Shown here: positions 1-8,362 of the stretch, piece after piece
How the letters are laid out: every line of letters begins with the position of its first letter
Numbering within the stretch: the first letter of the stretch is position 1
Source of the DNA: Methanogranum sp963676045
GTDB taxonomy: Archaea > Thermoplasmatota > Thermoplasmata > Methanomassiliicoccales > Methanomethylophilaceae
Direction of reading: 5' to 3'
DNA: 64,000 nucleotides
Assembly (NCBI GenBank): GCA_963676045.1
Contig: OY780938.1
Coordinates: forward strand, 806,001 to 870,000
Position numbers and translations under genes: made by a program
The notes under the pieces: model-generated
Seen by the model: only the letters and a program-made list of their open reading frames with translations
Told to the model about the DNA's origin: nothing
The model's database searches: none

Positions 1-60
1 AAATTGAAAGACATGGCCTCAGAGATCGGCATATGGAAGTACTACGGGCAGACCATATGA
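1..60 (+). CDS. C-terminal end of an unidentified protein (partial)
   Basis: The first 60 bases read in frame to a TGA at 58-60 and give a C-terminus ending IWKYYGQTI. The open frame runs directly into FEN-1 on the same strand with a gap of about 12 nt, so the two are probably co-transcribed. Nineteen residues are too few to name a family. Confidence 0.45.
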   Translation, partial: KLKDMASEIGIWKYYGQTI

Positions 61-72
61 AGAGGGATGATC

Positions 73-1101
73 ATGGGAGTTAATCTTTCTGGATTGGTCG
101 AACCTAAGACCATAGAACTATCGGACCTTCGTGGAAAAACTGTTGCGATCGATGCCTACAACATGATATACCAATTCCTATCGATCATAAGGCAACCTGA
201 CGGCAGTCCCTTGTGCGACAGGAATGGCAACATCACATCACATCTCTCCGGGATACTTTACAGGACCTCCAATCTGATATCGCAAGGAATAGATCCAGTC
301 TTCGTCTTCGACGGAAAACCCAATAGGCTCAAGAAAGCTACTCTTGATGGAAGGAAGGAAAGGCGTGAAAAGGCAACCATCGAGTGGGAGGAGGCAAAAG
401 AAGCAGGAGATGTAAAGAAGGCCTTCTCGAAAGCACAACAAACCTCCAGGATGACGCCCGAGATCAAAGAGTCCTCCAAGGAACTTATAAGGGCATTGGG
501 ATTGCCTATCGTCGACGCCCCCTCGGACGGCGAGGCTCAAGCGGCATACATGTGCATGAAAGGTTCCGTCTATGCAGCGGCCTCACAGGATTTCGACTCC
601 CTGCTGTTCGGTACACCGATGCTGGTCAGGAACATGACTATAACCGGAAGAAGGAAAGTGCCTGGCAAGGAGATCTATAAGGACGTTATGACGGAACTGA
701 TCTCGACCAATGATTTTTTGAATTCCATCGGAATAAACAGAGAACAATTGGTGGACATGTGCATGCTCATCGGCACGGATTTCAACGAAGGCATATCGGG
801 GATAGGGCCTAAGAAAGGACTGAAGCTCGTTAAAGAGATGGGCAGTTTGGAAAAGATACTTCCCTCCATAGGAAAAGAGATACCCGAATACGAAGAGATA
901 CGCGCGATATTCCTGGATGGCGAACATCTCGATGATTACCAACTCAAAACTGAACAGATAGATAGGGATTCCGTCATCGAACTGATGACCAGATATGATT
1001 TCTCCCAGGATCGCATCAACGGGACGCTGGATAAGATCGAGGGTGCACGCAAGGAAGAATGCACCAGGAAAAAACAAAGGTCCCTCGACTGCTGGTTTTG
1101 A
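73..1101 (+). CDS. fen: Flap endonuclease 1
   Basis: Structure-specific 5' nuclease that removes RNA-primed flaps during Okazaki fragment maturation and base excision repair. The protein starts MGVNLSGLV, the family N-terminus. Metal ligands are visible at D27 (AIDAYN), D80 (VFDGKP), D152/E154 (SDGEAQAAY), D173/D175 (SQDFDS) and a later GTDFN; the first Glu of the usual EGE is Asp here. It ends with a PCNA-binding box, QRSLDCWF. I chose ATG 73 over ATG 67 because the family needs Gly at position 2 and GAGG at 63-66 is correctly spaced for it. Length is about 342 residues, normal for archaeal FEN-1. Confidence 0.96.
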   Translation: MGVNLSGLVEPKTIELSDLRGKTVAIDAYNMIYQFLSIIRQPDGSPLCDRNGNITSHLSGILYRTSNLISQGIDPVFVFDGKPNRLKKATLDGRKERREKATIEWEEAKEAGDVKKAFSKAQQTSRMTPEIKESSKELIRALGLPIVDAPSDGEAQAAYMCMKGSVYAAASQDFDSLLFGTPMLVRNMTITGRRKVPGKEIYKDVMTELISTNDFLNSIGINREQLVDMCMLIGTDFNEGISGIGPKKGLKLVKEMGSLEKILPSIGKEIPEYEEIRAIFLDGEHLDDYQLKTEQIDRDSVIELMTRYDFSQDRINGTLDKIEGARKEECTRKKQRSLDCWF

Positions 1102-1130
1102 AAATGGCACCAAAATCGACTCTGGATAAG

Positions 1131-1137
1131 TATATAA
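1131..1137 (+). promoter_or_regulatory. TATA box of ileS
   Basis: TATATAA lies in the 98-nt gap between FEN-1 and the IleRS start. It suggests that ileS has its own promoter with an untranslated leader of about 40 nt. Confidence 0.5.
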
Positions 1138-1199
1138 TCGCGTTTAGGATAGCCCCTGTGTTGTCAGGCAAGATAGACCTGGCATAATGAGGACGAGCG

Positions 1200-4190
1200 A
1201 TGATAAAGCAGGTCCGCGCTAATTATGATGCGCCTATTATTGAAAAAGAGGTCCAGGATTACTGGAACTCAATACACGCCTATGAGAAGACCAAGGCCCT
1301 TAGAGCCAACGGAGAGAAGTTCTATTTTGTTGATGGACCGCCATATACTTCTGGTAACGTCCATCTTGGTACTGCTCTGAACAAGACGATAAAGGATATC
1401 CTGATCAGATATTGGAGAATGAACGGCTACAATGTCCGCGATCAACCTGGATTCGATATGCATGGTCTGCCTATCGAGGTACAGGTCGAAAAGAAGATAG
1501 GTGTCCACTCCAAGAAAGAGATCGAGGAAGAAGGCATAGACAAATTCATCGATGCCTGTAAGAAACATGCATTCGCCCTTCACGGCGACATGACCGAGCA
1601 ATTCAAGGACCTCGGCGTATGGATGGATTGGGACCATCCCTACCAGACGCTAAGATCGGATTTCATGGAATCTGCATGGTGGACAGTAGAGCGTGCATAC
1701 CAGCGCGGACTCTTGAGACCATCCAACAGGGTTGTGACATGGTGTCCCAGATGCGAGACGGCACTTGCTGAAGCAGAGATAGAATACTGGGATGAGACCG
1801 ACCCCTCGGTAATGGTGAGATTCCCCCTTAAGAAGGACGACAGGATCTCGCTTGTAATATGGACGACAACGCCTTGGACGTTGCCTGCCAACATGGCAGT
1901 AGCGGCCCATCCCGATTACGGATATGCGAAGGTCTTGCTATCTGGCGAGAATGGGTCCGAGACCGTGATCTGCATGGAATCCCAGATAGACCATGTGATG
2001 AAGAAGGGAAAATACAATAAATCCGAGATCATCGAGAGAATGACCGGAAAGGACCTGAAAGGCCTGGAATATCTTCCTCCCTTCGAGATAGATCAAAAAT
2101 ACACAAGACCCAATGAATGGACGTTCAGGGTGGTCAATGCCGACTACGTCGAGAAGGATAACACGGGCCTTGTGCATACTGCACCAGGATTCGGTCCTGA
2201 TGATTACGAGACCGGTAAGAAACACGACATAGTGCCTTTCTGCCCTGTAGGCGAATCCGGAAGATACACCGACGAATTCCCAATGATGTCCGGCCGTAAG
2301 GTCAAGACCGTCAACGAGGATGTCGTCCTATATCTAAATGAAAAGGGACTTCTCTTCAACAGCGAGAAAACAACACACAGGTACGGACACTGCTGGAGAT
2401 GCAAATCGCCAATAATATACAGGAACACGCGCCAATGGTTCATCAACATACCCGCTGTGAAAGATACGATGATGAGCGAGATCGACCGTGTGAAATGGAC
2501 CCCTGAATGGGCAGGTGCCTCGAGGGAGAAGAACTGGGTGGAAGGCGCCAGGGACTGGTGCATCACACGTCAGAGGTATTGGGGCATACCGCTTCCAGTA
2601 TGGGAATGCAAATGCGGGGAGATCAAGATCGCAGGACAATACAAGGACCTAGAATCCGGAGATGGATACACCCCTGGTATGGACACGCATAGGCCTTGGA
2701 TCGATAATGTGACATTCAAATGCTCGAAGTGCGGAAGCACGATGCACAGGGTTCCAGATGTATTGGACGTCTGGTTCGATTCGGGTGTGGCATCATGGGC
2801 GGAATTGGGATACCCTGCCAAGAAGGAAGAATTCGACGAATGGTGGCCACCAAGATTCATCGTCGAAGCACACGATCAGACAAGAGGATGGTTCTACACA
2901 CAGCTCGGCGCTGGTGTCGTCTCGTTCGACAAGGCGCCTTATGACGAGGTCATGATGCACGGATGGATGCTCGATATGAAGGGTGAGAAGCTATCTAAGT
3001 CGAAAGGCAACTCTGTGGACCCCTCTGAGATAATCCAGAAGGTCGGTAGGGACCCTCTGAGACTGTACATGGTCGGAAGCAACGCACCTTGGGAGGACAC
3101 GTCTTTCCAATGGAACCCCAAGAACTCTAACCCTGAGAAGAACAGCGGACCTAGCAATTCCAGGAAAACACTCAACACCTTCTGGAATGTGGTCAATTTC
3201 GCATCGACGTATATGATGATCGATGACTATGACCCGGATGCCCATACTCTCGCATCTTTGGACGATTACTTCAGAGAAGAGGACCGCTGGATGCTATCGA
3301 GGACCGAGAAGATGAAGAAAGCGGTGACGGAAGGACTTGAGACCAAGGAGCTCCATAAATCCGTACGTGCATTGGAGAACTACATAATGGAGGACCTTTC
3401 CAGATGGTACGTTCGTCTGGTCAGGGACAGGAGCTGGTCTGAGAACGAGGATTCCCAGAACGACAAGATAGCTTCATACTTCGTGCTGCACTACGCGATC
3501 ATGAACACGACGATAGCCATGGCACCATTCGTACCCCATATCGCGGAAGAGGTCTACCAAAGCATGGGCGGCAAACTCGAATCCGTGCATATGGAGGACT
3601 GGATCGTATCGAACGATGGCCTCATCGACGACGACCTCGAATACAGCATGTCATTGATACAGGGCATAATCGAGATCGTGGCGTCTGAAAGGGCGAAGAT
3701 GGGAAGTAAGCTCAGATGGCCCTTGAAACAGATGTTCGTAAGTGGCAACAGCGAGAAGGTGAATGATTCGATAAAGGTCTTTGAAAACGTACTTGCGCAG
3801 CAAGGGAACATAAAGACCATCGGATACTTGCATCCTCAAGGATTCGCAGAAGGGTGCGATATAGAGCCCGTGAGTTTCACTGAAGGCAAGGTCTTCATCG
3901 ACTTCGAGATCACACCGGAGATCGAAGCGGAAGGATATGCGAGAGAGCTCATACGCAGGATACAGCAGATGCGCAAGGATATGAAGCTGAATGTAGAACA
4001 ATACATAAATTGCGATATAAAGGCCGAGCCATACCTTGTAAAACTGTTCGATAACTGGAAGGACCACATATCAACAGAAGTAAGAGCTAAGAAACTTGTC
4101 TTCACAGACAGTCCTGACGGACAGGAAGTGAAATCCTGGGACGTCACAGGAAAGGATATTGAGATCGGTATCAGCCCTGCTGAACAATGA
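1200..4190 (+). CDS. ileS: Isoleucyl-tRNA synthetase
   Basis: Class I aminoacyl-tRNA synthetase that charges tRNA-Ile and edits misactivated valine. The HIGH signature is present as PPYTSGNVHLG near residue 50 and the KMSKS loop as GEKLSKSKGN near residue 596. CP1 editing-domain elements (TTTPWTLPANMAV) and Cys pairs of the archaeal/eukaryotic type (CPRC, CKCG, CSKC) are visible. At 996 residues it has the normal length of this clade. The gene ends just before a strong hairpin shared with the convergent mevalonate-pathway genes. Confidence 0.97.
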   Translation: MIKQVRANYDAPIIEKEVQDYWNSIHAYEKTKALRANGEKFYFVDGPPYTSGNVHLGTALNKTIKDILIRYWRMNGYNVRDQPGFDMHGLPIEVQVEKKIGVHSKKEIEEEGIDKFIDACKKHAFALHGDMTEQFKDLGVWMDWDHPYQTLRSDFMESAWWTVERAYQRGLLRPSNRVVTWCPRCETALAEAEIEYWDETDPSVMVRFPLKKDDRISLVIWTTTPWTLPANMAVAAHPDYGYAKVLLSGENGSETVICMESQIDHVMKKGKYNKSEIIERMTGKDLKGLEYLPPFEIDQKYTRPNEWTFRVVNADYVEKDNTGLVHTAPGFGPDDYETGKKHDIVPFCPVGESGRYTDEFPMMSGRKVKTVNEDVVLYLNEKGLLFNSEKTTHRYGHCWRCKSPIIYRNTRQWFINIPAVKDTMMSEIDRVKWTPEWAGASREKNWVEGARDWCITRQRYWGIPLPVWECKCGEIKIAGQYKDLESGDGYTPGMDTHRPWIDNVTFKCSKCGSTMHRVPDVLDVWFDSGVASWAELGYPAKKEEFDEWWPPRFIVEAHDQTRGWFYTQLGAGVVSFDKAPYDEVMMHGWMLDMKGEKLSKSKGNSVDPSEIIQKVGRDPLRLYMVGSNAPWEDTSFQWNPKNSNPEKNSGPSNSRKTLNTFWNVVNFASTYMMIDDYDPDAHTLASLDDYFREEDRWMLSRTEKMKKAVTEGLETKELHKSVRALENYIMEDLSRWYVRLVRDRSWSENEDSQNDKIASYFVLHYAIMNTTIAMAPFVPHIAEEVYQSMGGKLESVHMEDWIVSNDGLIDDDLEYSMSLIQGIIEIVASERAKMGSKLRWPLKQMFVSGNSEKVNDSIKVFENVLAQQGNIKTIGYLHPQGFAEGCDIEPVSFTEGKVFIDFEITPEIEAEGYARELIRRIQQMRKDMKLNVEQYINCDIKAEPYLVKLFDNWKDHISTEVRAKKLVFTDSPDGQEVKSWDVTGKDIEIGISPAEQ

Positions 4191-4196
4191 ATGAAC

Positions 4197-4216
4197 GAGG
4201 GGGGTCAACCCCCCTC
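4197..4216. terminator. Bidirectional hairpin between convergent genes
   Basis: A perfect 9-bp stem, GAGGGGGGT with ACCCCCCTC, closes a 2-nt loop 6 nt after the ileS stop. On the + strand it is followed by AT-rich sequence ending in TATTTTTC. It lies between convergent stop codons, so it may serve both transcripts. Confidence 0.6.
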
Positions 4217-4228
4217 AAAATATATTTT

Positions 4229-5005
4229 TCAATGATCCAGAAGTTTTAAAAGAACGTCGTACGTCTTTGTCACCATCTTTGGGTCTTTCTTGATCTCATC
4301 CAAAGTCAGCCACTCGAACATTACATTCTCGTTGTTCAGAACAGGTTCGGCATAATCCAACATGTACAGGAAAAGTGTGACCTCCCATAATATGTTGCCT
4401 TCCCTTACAAAGAATGGTTTCAATTGCCTATCTGGCTTTCCAACAGGTATCTGGGTCTCTTCCAATATCTCCCTTATGGATGCCTCTATCTGCGACTCTC
4501 CAGGCTCTATCTTACCGGTTACCAGAGAATGTCCGCCAGGGAACGACCTCGCATTATCTGGCCTATGGAGTATCAATATACGTCCTTTCACAACGATGGC
4601 CGAAGATACGGTCCTTATGCATGTTGTACTCTCTATGCAGACCGAACCATCGGTGCCGTTAACGGTCACTATGTCCCCATCCATCAAGAGGTCCGTATCG
4701 ATCGTATCGACCATGGGGATCGAAGATATCACCGCACCTGTGGTAACTATAGTCTCAGCCGTCTTGTTGATGACTGCGGCTGGTGCCTTACCATGTACCT
4801 TCAGGTCATACATGACGAAGGATCCCACTGTGCTTCCCTTTCCGCTAGGGAACACGAATATCTTACCAGCGATATTGCTGCCTTCCTTTACCTTCAGATT
4901 ACCTGTCGATGCATCCACGCCACCTAAGAAGCTGAATGGTTCATTCAATTTGACCACCTTCCCCTTTGATAGCCCGGGGGAGATCGACCTTCCTTTGATC
5001 ATCAT
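4229..5005 (-). CDS. Phosphomevalonate dehydratase small subunit fused to a Nudix hydrolase
   Basis: Residues 1-125 are DUF126, the small or 'swivelling' subunit of aconitase X-type phosphomevalonate dehydratase, with the conserved GKGSTVGS motif near residues 55-62. With the large subunit next door it should dehydrate (R)-5-phosphomevalonate to trans-anhydromevalonate 5-phosphate in the archaeal mevalonate pathway. Residues 135-258 form a separate Nudix domain with a near-complete Nudix box at 164-186: G-x5-E, then REILEETQI, with Gln in place of the usual Gly. Family DUF126 proteins normally stop near 130-140 residues, so this is a fusion. The start overlaps the large-subunit stop as ATGA, so the two are translationally coupled. 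The Nudix substrate is unknown. Confidence 0.88.
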   Translation of the reverse strand: MMIKGRSISPGLSKGKVVKLNEPFSFLGGVDASTGNLKVKEGSNIAGKIFVFPSGKGSTVGSFVMYDLKVHGKAPAAVINKTAETIVTTGAVISSIPMVDTIDTDLLMDGDIVTVNGTDGSVCIESTTCIRTVSSAIVVKGRILILHRPDNARSFPGGHSLVTGKIEPGESQIEASIREILEETQIPVGKPDRQLKPFFVREGNILWEVTLFLYMLDYAEPVLNNENVMFEWLTLDEIKKDPKMVTKTYDVLLKLLDH

Positions 5006-6177
5006 TCTACCACCTTCAAAAGAGATGATATGTCACGGCACATGACCTTCTGCGAACATAGCGTGGGCAGATAATTACCTGCCTTCGCAGAATCCGTACC
5101 TGTACGCTGGAATACGCCTTCTATCGGAGATACAACCATGCATGTGTCGGCGATGACGGGACCAAATCTCTCCATTACCTTGACCTCATCTGGACATTGA
5201 TCCCTTACGGCCGAAGAAGTGCAGAACCATATCTCCACGTCTCTGTTCTTCTTTTTCTTATCCTTCAACAATGCGGCTATGTCCCTCATCTCCTTAACGG
5301 TCAGATGCGGGCATCCCAAGGCTATCAATTGGACATCGTCGACAGTGTTGAGTTTATCATATGCCTTTTTCAATTCATTCTTTCCGACATGTATGACCTC
5401 TAGGTCCTTCACATCGAAATTGGAAGCTTCAGGCGTGACCCCCTCCACGTGGAATAATGCCACAGAACCTGATGCTGCCATTGCAGCTGCCATCGTCTTA
5501 GCGTCCTCCAATGTCGGCGATATGCCTTTGAAATACGGTATCCCGCCGCCTATGGACATCCCCACCGCTTGACCTAGCATGGAATGGTCGAACACAGACC
5601 CGCCGATATCTGAATCTATGACCACAGTGGGTTTCCTATTCTCATCGAGATGGAGCCCGTAATTCGCGGTCTTGCCTATTATGGCTGCAGCCAAAGCACC
5701 TGGGCCTCCTTCACGGTTCGTTCTTGCACCTATGTAACTATTTGCAAATGAAAGGGCGGAGGATTCCGCCCAAGCGATATGGTCTCCGAACTTTGGTACA
5801 TTCTCTCCTGTATACGGGGTGCATGAACAACTTGTCCTTACACCCATGTTGGCATACAGCTCCACGATCTTCAATTGCTTCTCTGCAAAAGCAGGATCTA
5901 TGTGCATCTCCTTCCATCTTTTGAGATCCATCCCGACAGGGTTCAATGTGGATTTGACGGATACCTTGGCACCGCCTGCCACCATATCCTCAAGATATTT
6001 CAGGCCGCCATCGCCTATCGTCTTGTAAGATGCCCCTGAAAGATGAGCGGAAGTTATATTCACGAGATCGTCCGCACCATAGACCTTTCCAAGAGCGACC
6101 ACTAGCTCCATGGCCTTCTGTGCACCTGCGCCTTTCTCGCCATCAAGAATAGACTGCTCTTCTTTGGTGAGTTCCAT
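5002..6177 (-). CDS. Phosphomevalonate dehydratase large subunit (aconitase X catalytic domain)
   Basis: DUF521/aconitase X catalytic subunit, which carries the Fe-S cluster that dehydrates 5-phosphomevalonate in the archaeal mevalonate route. Cysteine-containing motifs typical of the family are present (TSCSCTPY, ALGCPHLT, FCTSSA, DTCMVV), as is the block NREGGPGALAAAI. An in-frame GTG at 6198 would add seven residues; I prefer ATG 6177 because it gives the family start MELTKEE. It precedes and overlaps the DUF126-Nudix gene, so both are one operon. Confidence 0.9.
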   Translation of the reverse strand: MELTKEEQSILDGEKGAGAQKAMELVVALGKVYGADDLVNITSAHLSGASYKTIGDGGLKYLEDMVAGGAKVSVKSTLNPVGMDLKRWKEMHIDPAFAEKQLKIVELYANMGVRTSCSCTPYTGENVPKFGDHIAWAESSALSFANSYIGARTNREGGPGALAAAIIGKTANYGLHLDENRKPTVVIDSDIGGSVFDHSMLGQAVGMSIGGGIPYFKGISPTLEDAKTMAAAMAASGSVALFHVEGVTPEASNFDVKDLEVIHVGKNELKKAYDKLNTVDDVQLIALGCPHLTVKEMRDIAALLKDKKKKNRDVEIWFCTSSAVRDQCPDEVKVMERFGPVIADTCMVVSPIEGVFQRTGTDSAKAGNYLPTLCSQKVMCRDISSLLKVVE

Positions 6178-6225
6178 GAGATGGTGAATATCTTTCACTG
6201 ATTAATGCATTATTGTGCTTCTTCG

Positions 6226-6250
6226 TGATCAATGATGCTTTTTGATCAAT
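6226..6250. repeat. Duplicated TGATCAAT site upstream of the dehydratase operon
   Basis: TGATCAAT occurs at 6226-6233 and again at 6243-6250, 17 bp apart, 50-75 bp upstream of the large-subunit start. The spacing could suit a dimeric regulator, but the octamer is AT-rich and short, so this is tentative. Confidence 0.25.
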
Positions 6251-6342
6251 TTACATCAGAATATAGTGAATGCCGAATCTTAAAAAACAAAAAAGAAGAA
6301 TTATTGGAAAAAGTTTTACTGGCTCTGAAATCCGAAGTGATA

Positions 6343-6555
6343 TCACTCGAATTTGGTGCCTATTCCGCCGCCGGCAATGATTGTACCTGCGGTGAGTATT
6401 GCGGCTGCTATTGCGAGAGCATCAGCAGTTATTCCGTCTACAACAAGCCCAACTCCAATCTTTATGATGAAGCTGAGGATGATGAAGTAGATGATCGCGA
6501 AGATCAAATACAATATGAACGCTGCTATTGCGTAGAGTATTCCTTTTACATCCAT
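6343..6555 (-). CDS. Small two-helix membrane protein, unknown function
   Basis: A 70-residue hydrophobic protein with membrane segments at about 4-33 and 42-65, the second rich in Ala/Gly and ending GTIIAGGGIGTKFE. I do not recognise the family. The minus-strand reading is preferred over the overlapping plus-strand frame because it gives a coherent membrane protein and has a TATA-like element (TTTTAAATAC, about 6606-6616) 55 nt upstream with GAGGT in between. Confidence 0.65.
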   Translation of the reverse strand: MDVKGILYAIAAFILYLIFAIIYFIILSFIIKIGVGLVVDGITADALAIAAAILTAGTIIAGGGIGTKFE

Positions 6556-6762
6556 TCTAACACTTTCCTTACCTCGATCAGAGGCAATTATAATTCAGTT
6601 GCATAGTATTTAAAACTTTGTTCAAAATTCATATACCCAGACTCAAAATGTTCATATTATTTTTATTTTATGTGTAATTATTTTCAATGAAAATGGTTTA
6701 TTTTTCTTTAAAGCATACAAAATAATATATTGCTTCAAAAAGACGAATATATTTTTAATAAA

Positions 6763-6912
6763 TTAGAAATTAACAGTGATCATTGACCTTTTATTGAACT
6801 CCATTGTCATTATTCCTCCACATATAGGACAGATTGTAAACGGACAAAAAATGGCCTTGTTGCATTGTGGGCAGAACATGAAATTATAATCGATAGATGT
6901 GAATTTAAACAT
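6763..6912 (-). CDS. 49-residue zinc-ribbon mini-protein
   Basis: This short frame encodes a 49-residue peptide with FCPQC and CPICGG, two CxxC pairs suited to zinc binding, plus a further Cys between them (IFCPF). A second in-frame ATG (MFCPQC) lies 11 codons in and would leave 38 residues. The frame begins 30 nt beyond the 3' end of tRNA-Arg on the same strand, with no clear TATA box of its own, so it may be transcribed with the tRNA. It stops with TAA. The rest of 6556-6780 is AT-rich and I see nothing else in it. Confidence 0.5.
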   Translation of the reverse strand: MFKFTSIDYNFMFCPQCNKAIFCPFTICPICGGIMTMEFNKRSMITVNF

Positions 6913-6930
6913 ACCGATATCATTGGATGT

Positions 6931-6948
6931 AGCTCACACAAGTGAGCT
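6931..6948. other. Perfect hairpin overlapping the 3' end of tRNA-Arg
   Basis: AGCTCAC and GTGAGCT form a 7-bp stem around an ACAA loop. One arm includes the 3' strand of the tRNA-Arg acceptor stem, so in the precursor the two pairings exclude one another. Confidence 0.45.
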
Positions 6949-7016
6949 CGCCGGGATTCGAACCCGGGTCTAAGGCTCCGGAAGCCCCTATGCTATCCAA
7001 GCTATACTACGAGCCC
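6943..7016 (-). tRNA. tRNA-Arg (anticodon CCG)
   Basis: On the minus strand a 7-bp acceptor stem (GGGCTCG with CGAGCTC, one G-U pair), an anticodon stem GGGGC/GCCTT with loop TTCCGGA, and a T arm CCGGG-TTCGAAT-CCCGG fold into a normal tRNA. The anticodon is CCG. The D stem contains an A-C mismatch. The discriminator is A, and CCA is not encoded. A TATA-like element lies at about 7029-7038. Confidence 0.92.
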
Positions 7017-7097
7017 TTTTTAAAAAACCATATAATATTGGATTTAACGGAAGATATAGTTTGCCGAGAGGTTAGATACTCCTCCCGGCGATCCTGA

Positions 7098-7123
7098 GGC
7101 TCCCCTTTGAGAGGGAGGGAGCC
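7098..7123 (-). terminator. Hairpin after the S27ae operon
   Basis: GGCTCCC (7098-7104) pairs with GGGAGCC (7117-7123) just beyond the S27ae stop. A second imperfect pairing lies at 7062-7088. Together they probably separate the ribosomal operon from tRNA-Arg downstream. Confidence 0.4.
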
Positions 7124-7139
7124 GAATGAAGATTCTTCC

Positions 7140-7340
7140 TTACTCTTTCTTGCTGAACTCGGTGTATCCGCAGTTGCCGCAAGAAACACGGTCCTTATGT
7201 GTGGCCATGAAAACTCCTGGTCCGCACTTGGGGCATGTTGGTTTGGTCCTGACAATCTTGTTGCCCTCGACCTTGTATGCATCCTTCTTTGCTTTTGACT
7301 TAACTACTTTCTTTGATTTTGGTGCTGGTGCCTTTGCCAT
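7140..7340 (-). CDS. rps27ae: 30S ribosomal protein S27ae
   Basis: Small zinc-ribbon ribosomal protein of 66 residues. The N-terminus is Lys/Ala-rich (MAKAPAPKSKKVV), followed by CPKCGPGVFMATHKDR and CGNCGYTEF, which supply the four Cys zinc ligands. It is the last gene of the rpo7-spt4-kinase-rps24e-rps27ae operon, 5 nt after rps24e. Confidence 0.95.
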   Translation of the reverse strand: MAKAPAPKSKKVVKSKAKKDAYKVEGNKIVRTKPTCPKCGPGVFMATHKDRVSCGNCGYTEFSKKE

Positions 7341-7345
7341 TCAAA

Positions 7346-7657
7346 TCACTCCTTCGCAGGTGCTGCTGGTGCTTCTTTCTCGACTCCGTTCCTCTTAAGG
7401 AGGTATTCTGTCTCGAACTCGAGCGCTGCCTCTTTGGAATCGTATATCTTTGCGTATCCCTGTGATTTTCCGATTCCGTACAATGACTCGATCGTATCAA
7501 CGATTACACAATTCCTCTTGGTCTTCAATTTCTTTGCAAGCTCTTCAGCAATGGCGTTCCTGCCAGGGGTCGATTGTCCGATATGCTCTATTGTGAAATA
7601 GACTTCTTCCCTTCTCATCAAGGGATTCTTTTTTGTTTCGCTTATCTCCATCTTCAT
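7346..7657 (-). CDS. rps24e: 30S ribosomal protein S24e
   Basis: 103-residue S24e with the family core EISETKKNPLMRREEVYF, GQSTPGRNAIAEELAKKL and SQGYAKIYDSKEAA. The long open frame reaches upstream to 7789, but the S24e homology begins at MKMEIS, so ATG 7657 is the start. It overlaps the preceding kinase stop as ATGA. Confidence 0.94.
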   Translation of the reverse strand: MKMEISETKKNPLMRREEVYFTIEHIGQSTPGRNAIAEELAKKLKTKRNCVIVDTIESLYGIGKSQGYAKIYDSKEAALEFETEYLLKRNGVEKEAPAAPAKE

Positions 7658-8166
7658 TCTAACTCCTCCATCTGTTCTATGAGCAGTTCTGTTTCCTTTT
7701 GGATTTCTCTGTCTGTGGTGATCAGTTTCATCCCCACCCCTGGCCATCCGTAGATTATATACGATCCCAATGGGGCAAGCAGGATGCAAGGCAATGCTGC
7801 CAGATCCTCTTCGCCCTTTACACGTATTATCCGTATGGACCCGTCAAGGGCATTTTTTATCGTTGATATCAACTCTGCGGATATCATCCCCGCATCGTTT
7901 CTAACGACGACTTCTTCAAGGCCTTTGTCTTTCACAAAGGCCGCGAACTCGGTCATCTCACGCCTTTCCGTCATACCATCATAGATGGAGAGGGTCGGTG
8001 TGATCCCGTGGTCCTTCACAACGAGCGATACCACATCGCCCACTGTGATAAGCATACGCTTACTGTCAAGTTTTGATAGTTCGCTTTCCGATATGTCTGA
8101 TCCCAAGGGTCTTTTGAATAAGCTCCTTTTGCTCTCTGGAACCTTTCTACCCTTAGATGACATCAT
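7654..8166 (-). CDS. GTP-dependent dephospho-CoA kinase (DUF359)
   Basis: Archaeal family that phosphorylates dephospho-CoA at the last step of CoA synthesis using GTP, unrelated to bacterial CoaE. Family blocks are visible: ITVGDVVSLVV, SIYDGMTERRE, VKGEEDLAALP and YGWPGVGM. Its place between Spt4 and S24e is the usual euryarchaeal arrangement. The function rests on the characterised Thermococcus member; the family assignment itself is secure. Confidence 0.87.
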   Translation of the reverse strand: MMSSKGRKVPESKRSLFKRPLGSDISESELSKLDSKRMLITVGDVVSLVVKDHGITPTLSIYDGMTERREMTEFAAFVKDKGLEEVVVRNDAGMISAELISTIKNALDGSIRIIRVKGEEDLAALPCILLAPLGSYIIYGWPGVGMKLITTDREIQKETELLIEQMEELE

Positions 8167-8167
8167 C

Positions 8168-8362
8168 TTAGCGAACCTTCAGTGCATATCTCCCATTCGC
8201 GGTTATTCCCATCTTCTTGGCTATATCGGATTTCTCATGGTCTACCACGGCCACATAACCCTGCCACTCTTTAGATGTGGATCCTCCGCAACGGGGACAT
8301 GTCTCTTCTTCTGTGATGAAATTGCATTGCTTACATGCTTTAAGAACAGGTCCGACCATCAC
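8168..8362 (-). CDS. spt4: Transcription elongation factor Spt4 (RpoE'')
   Basis: 64-residue zinc protein that forms a heterodimer with Spt5 and contacts the RNA polymerase clamp. Cys pairs KACKQC and CPRCGG bind zinc and a KEWQGYVAVVD strand follows. It overlaps the Rpo7 stop by 4 nt, so the two are translationally coupled. Confidence 0.93.
   Translation of the reverse strand: MMVGPVLKACKQCNFITEEETCPRCGGSTSKEWQGYVAVVDHEKSDIAKKMGITANGRYALKVR

Noticed and set aside
1200..4190. Several antisense frames over 100 codons inside IleRS and other large genes
   Set aside because: They follow the codon phase of the real genes and have no supporting signals; they are shadows.
6232..6606. A 124-codon plus-strand frame (acidic, Cys-rich) over the small membrane protein
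   Set aside because: Composition is unlike any protein family I know and it is the antisense of a coherent two-helix protein that has its own TATA-like box.
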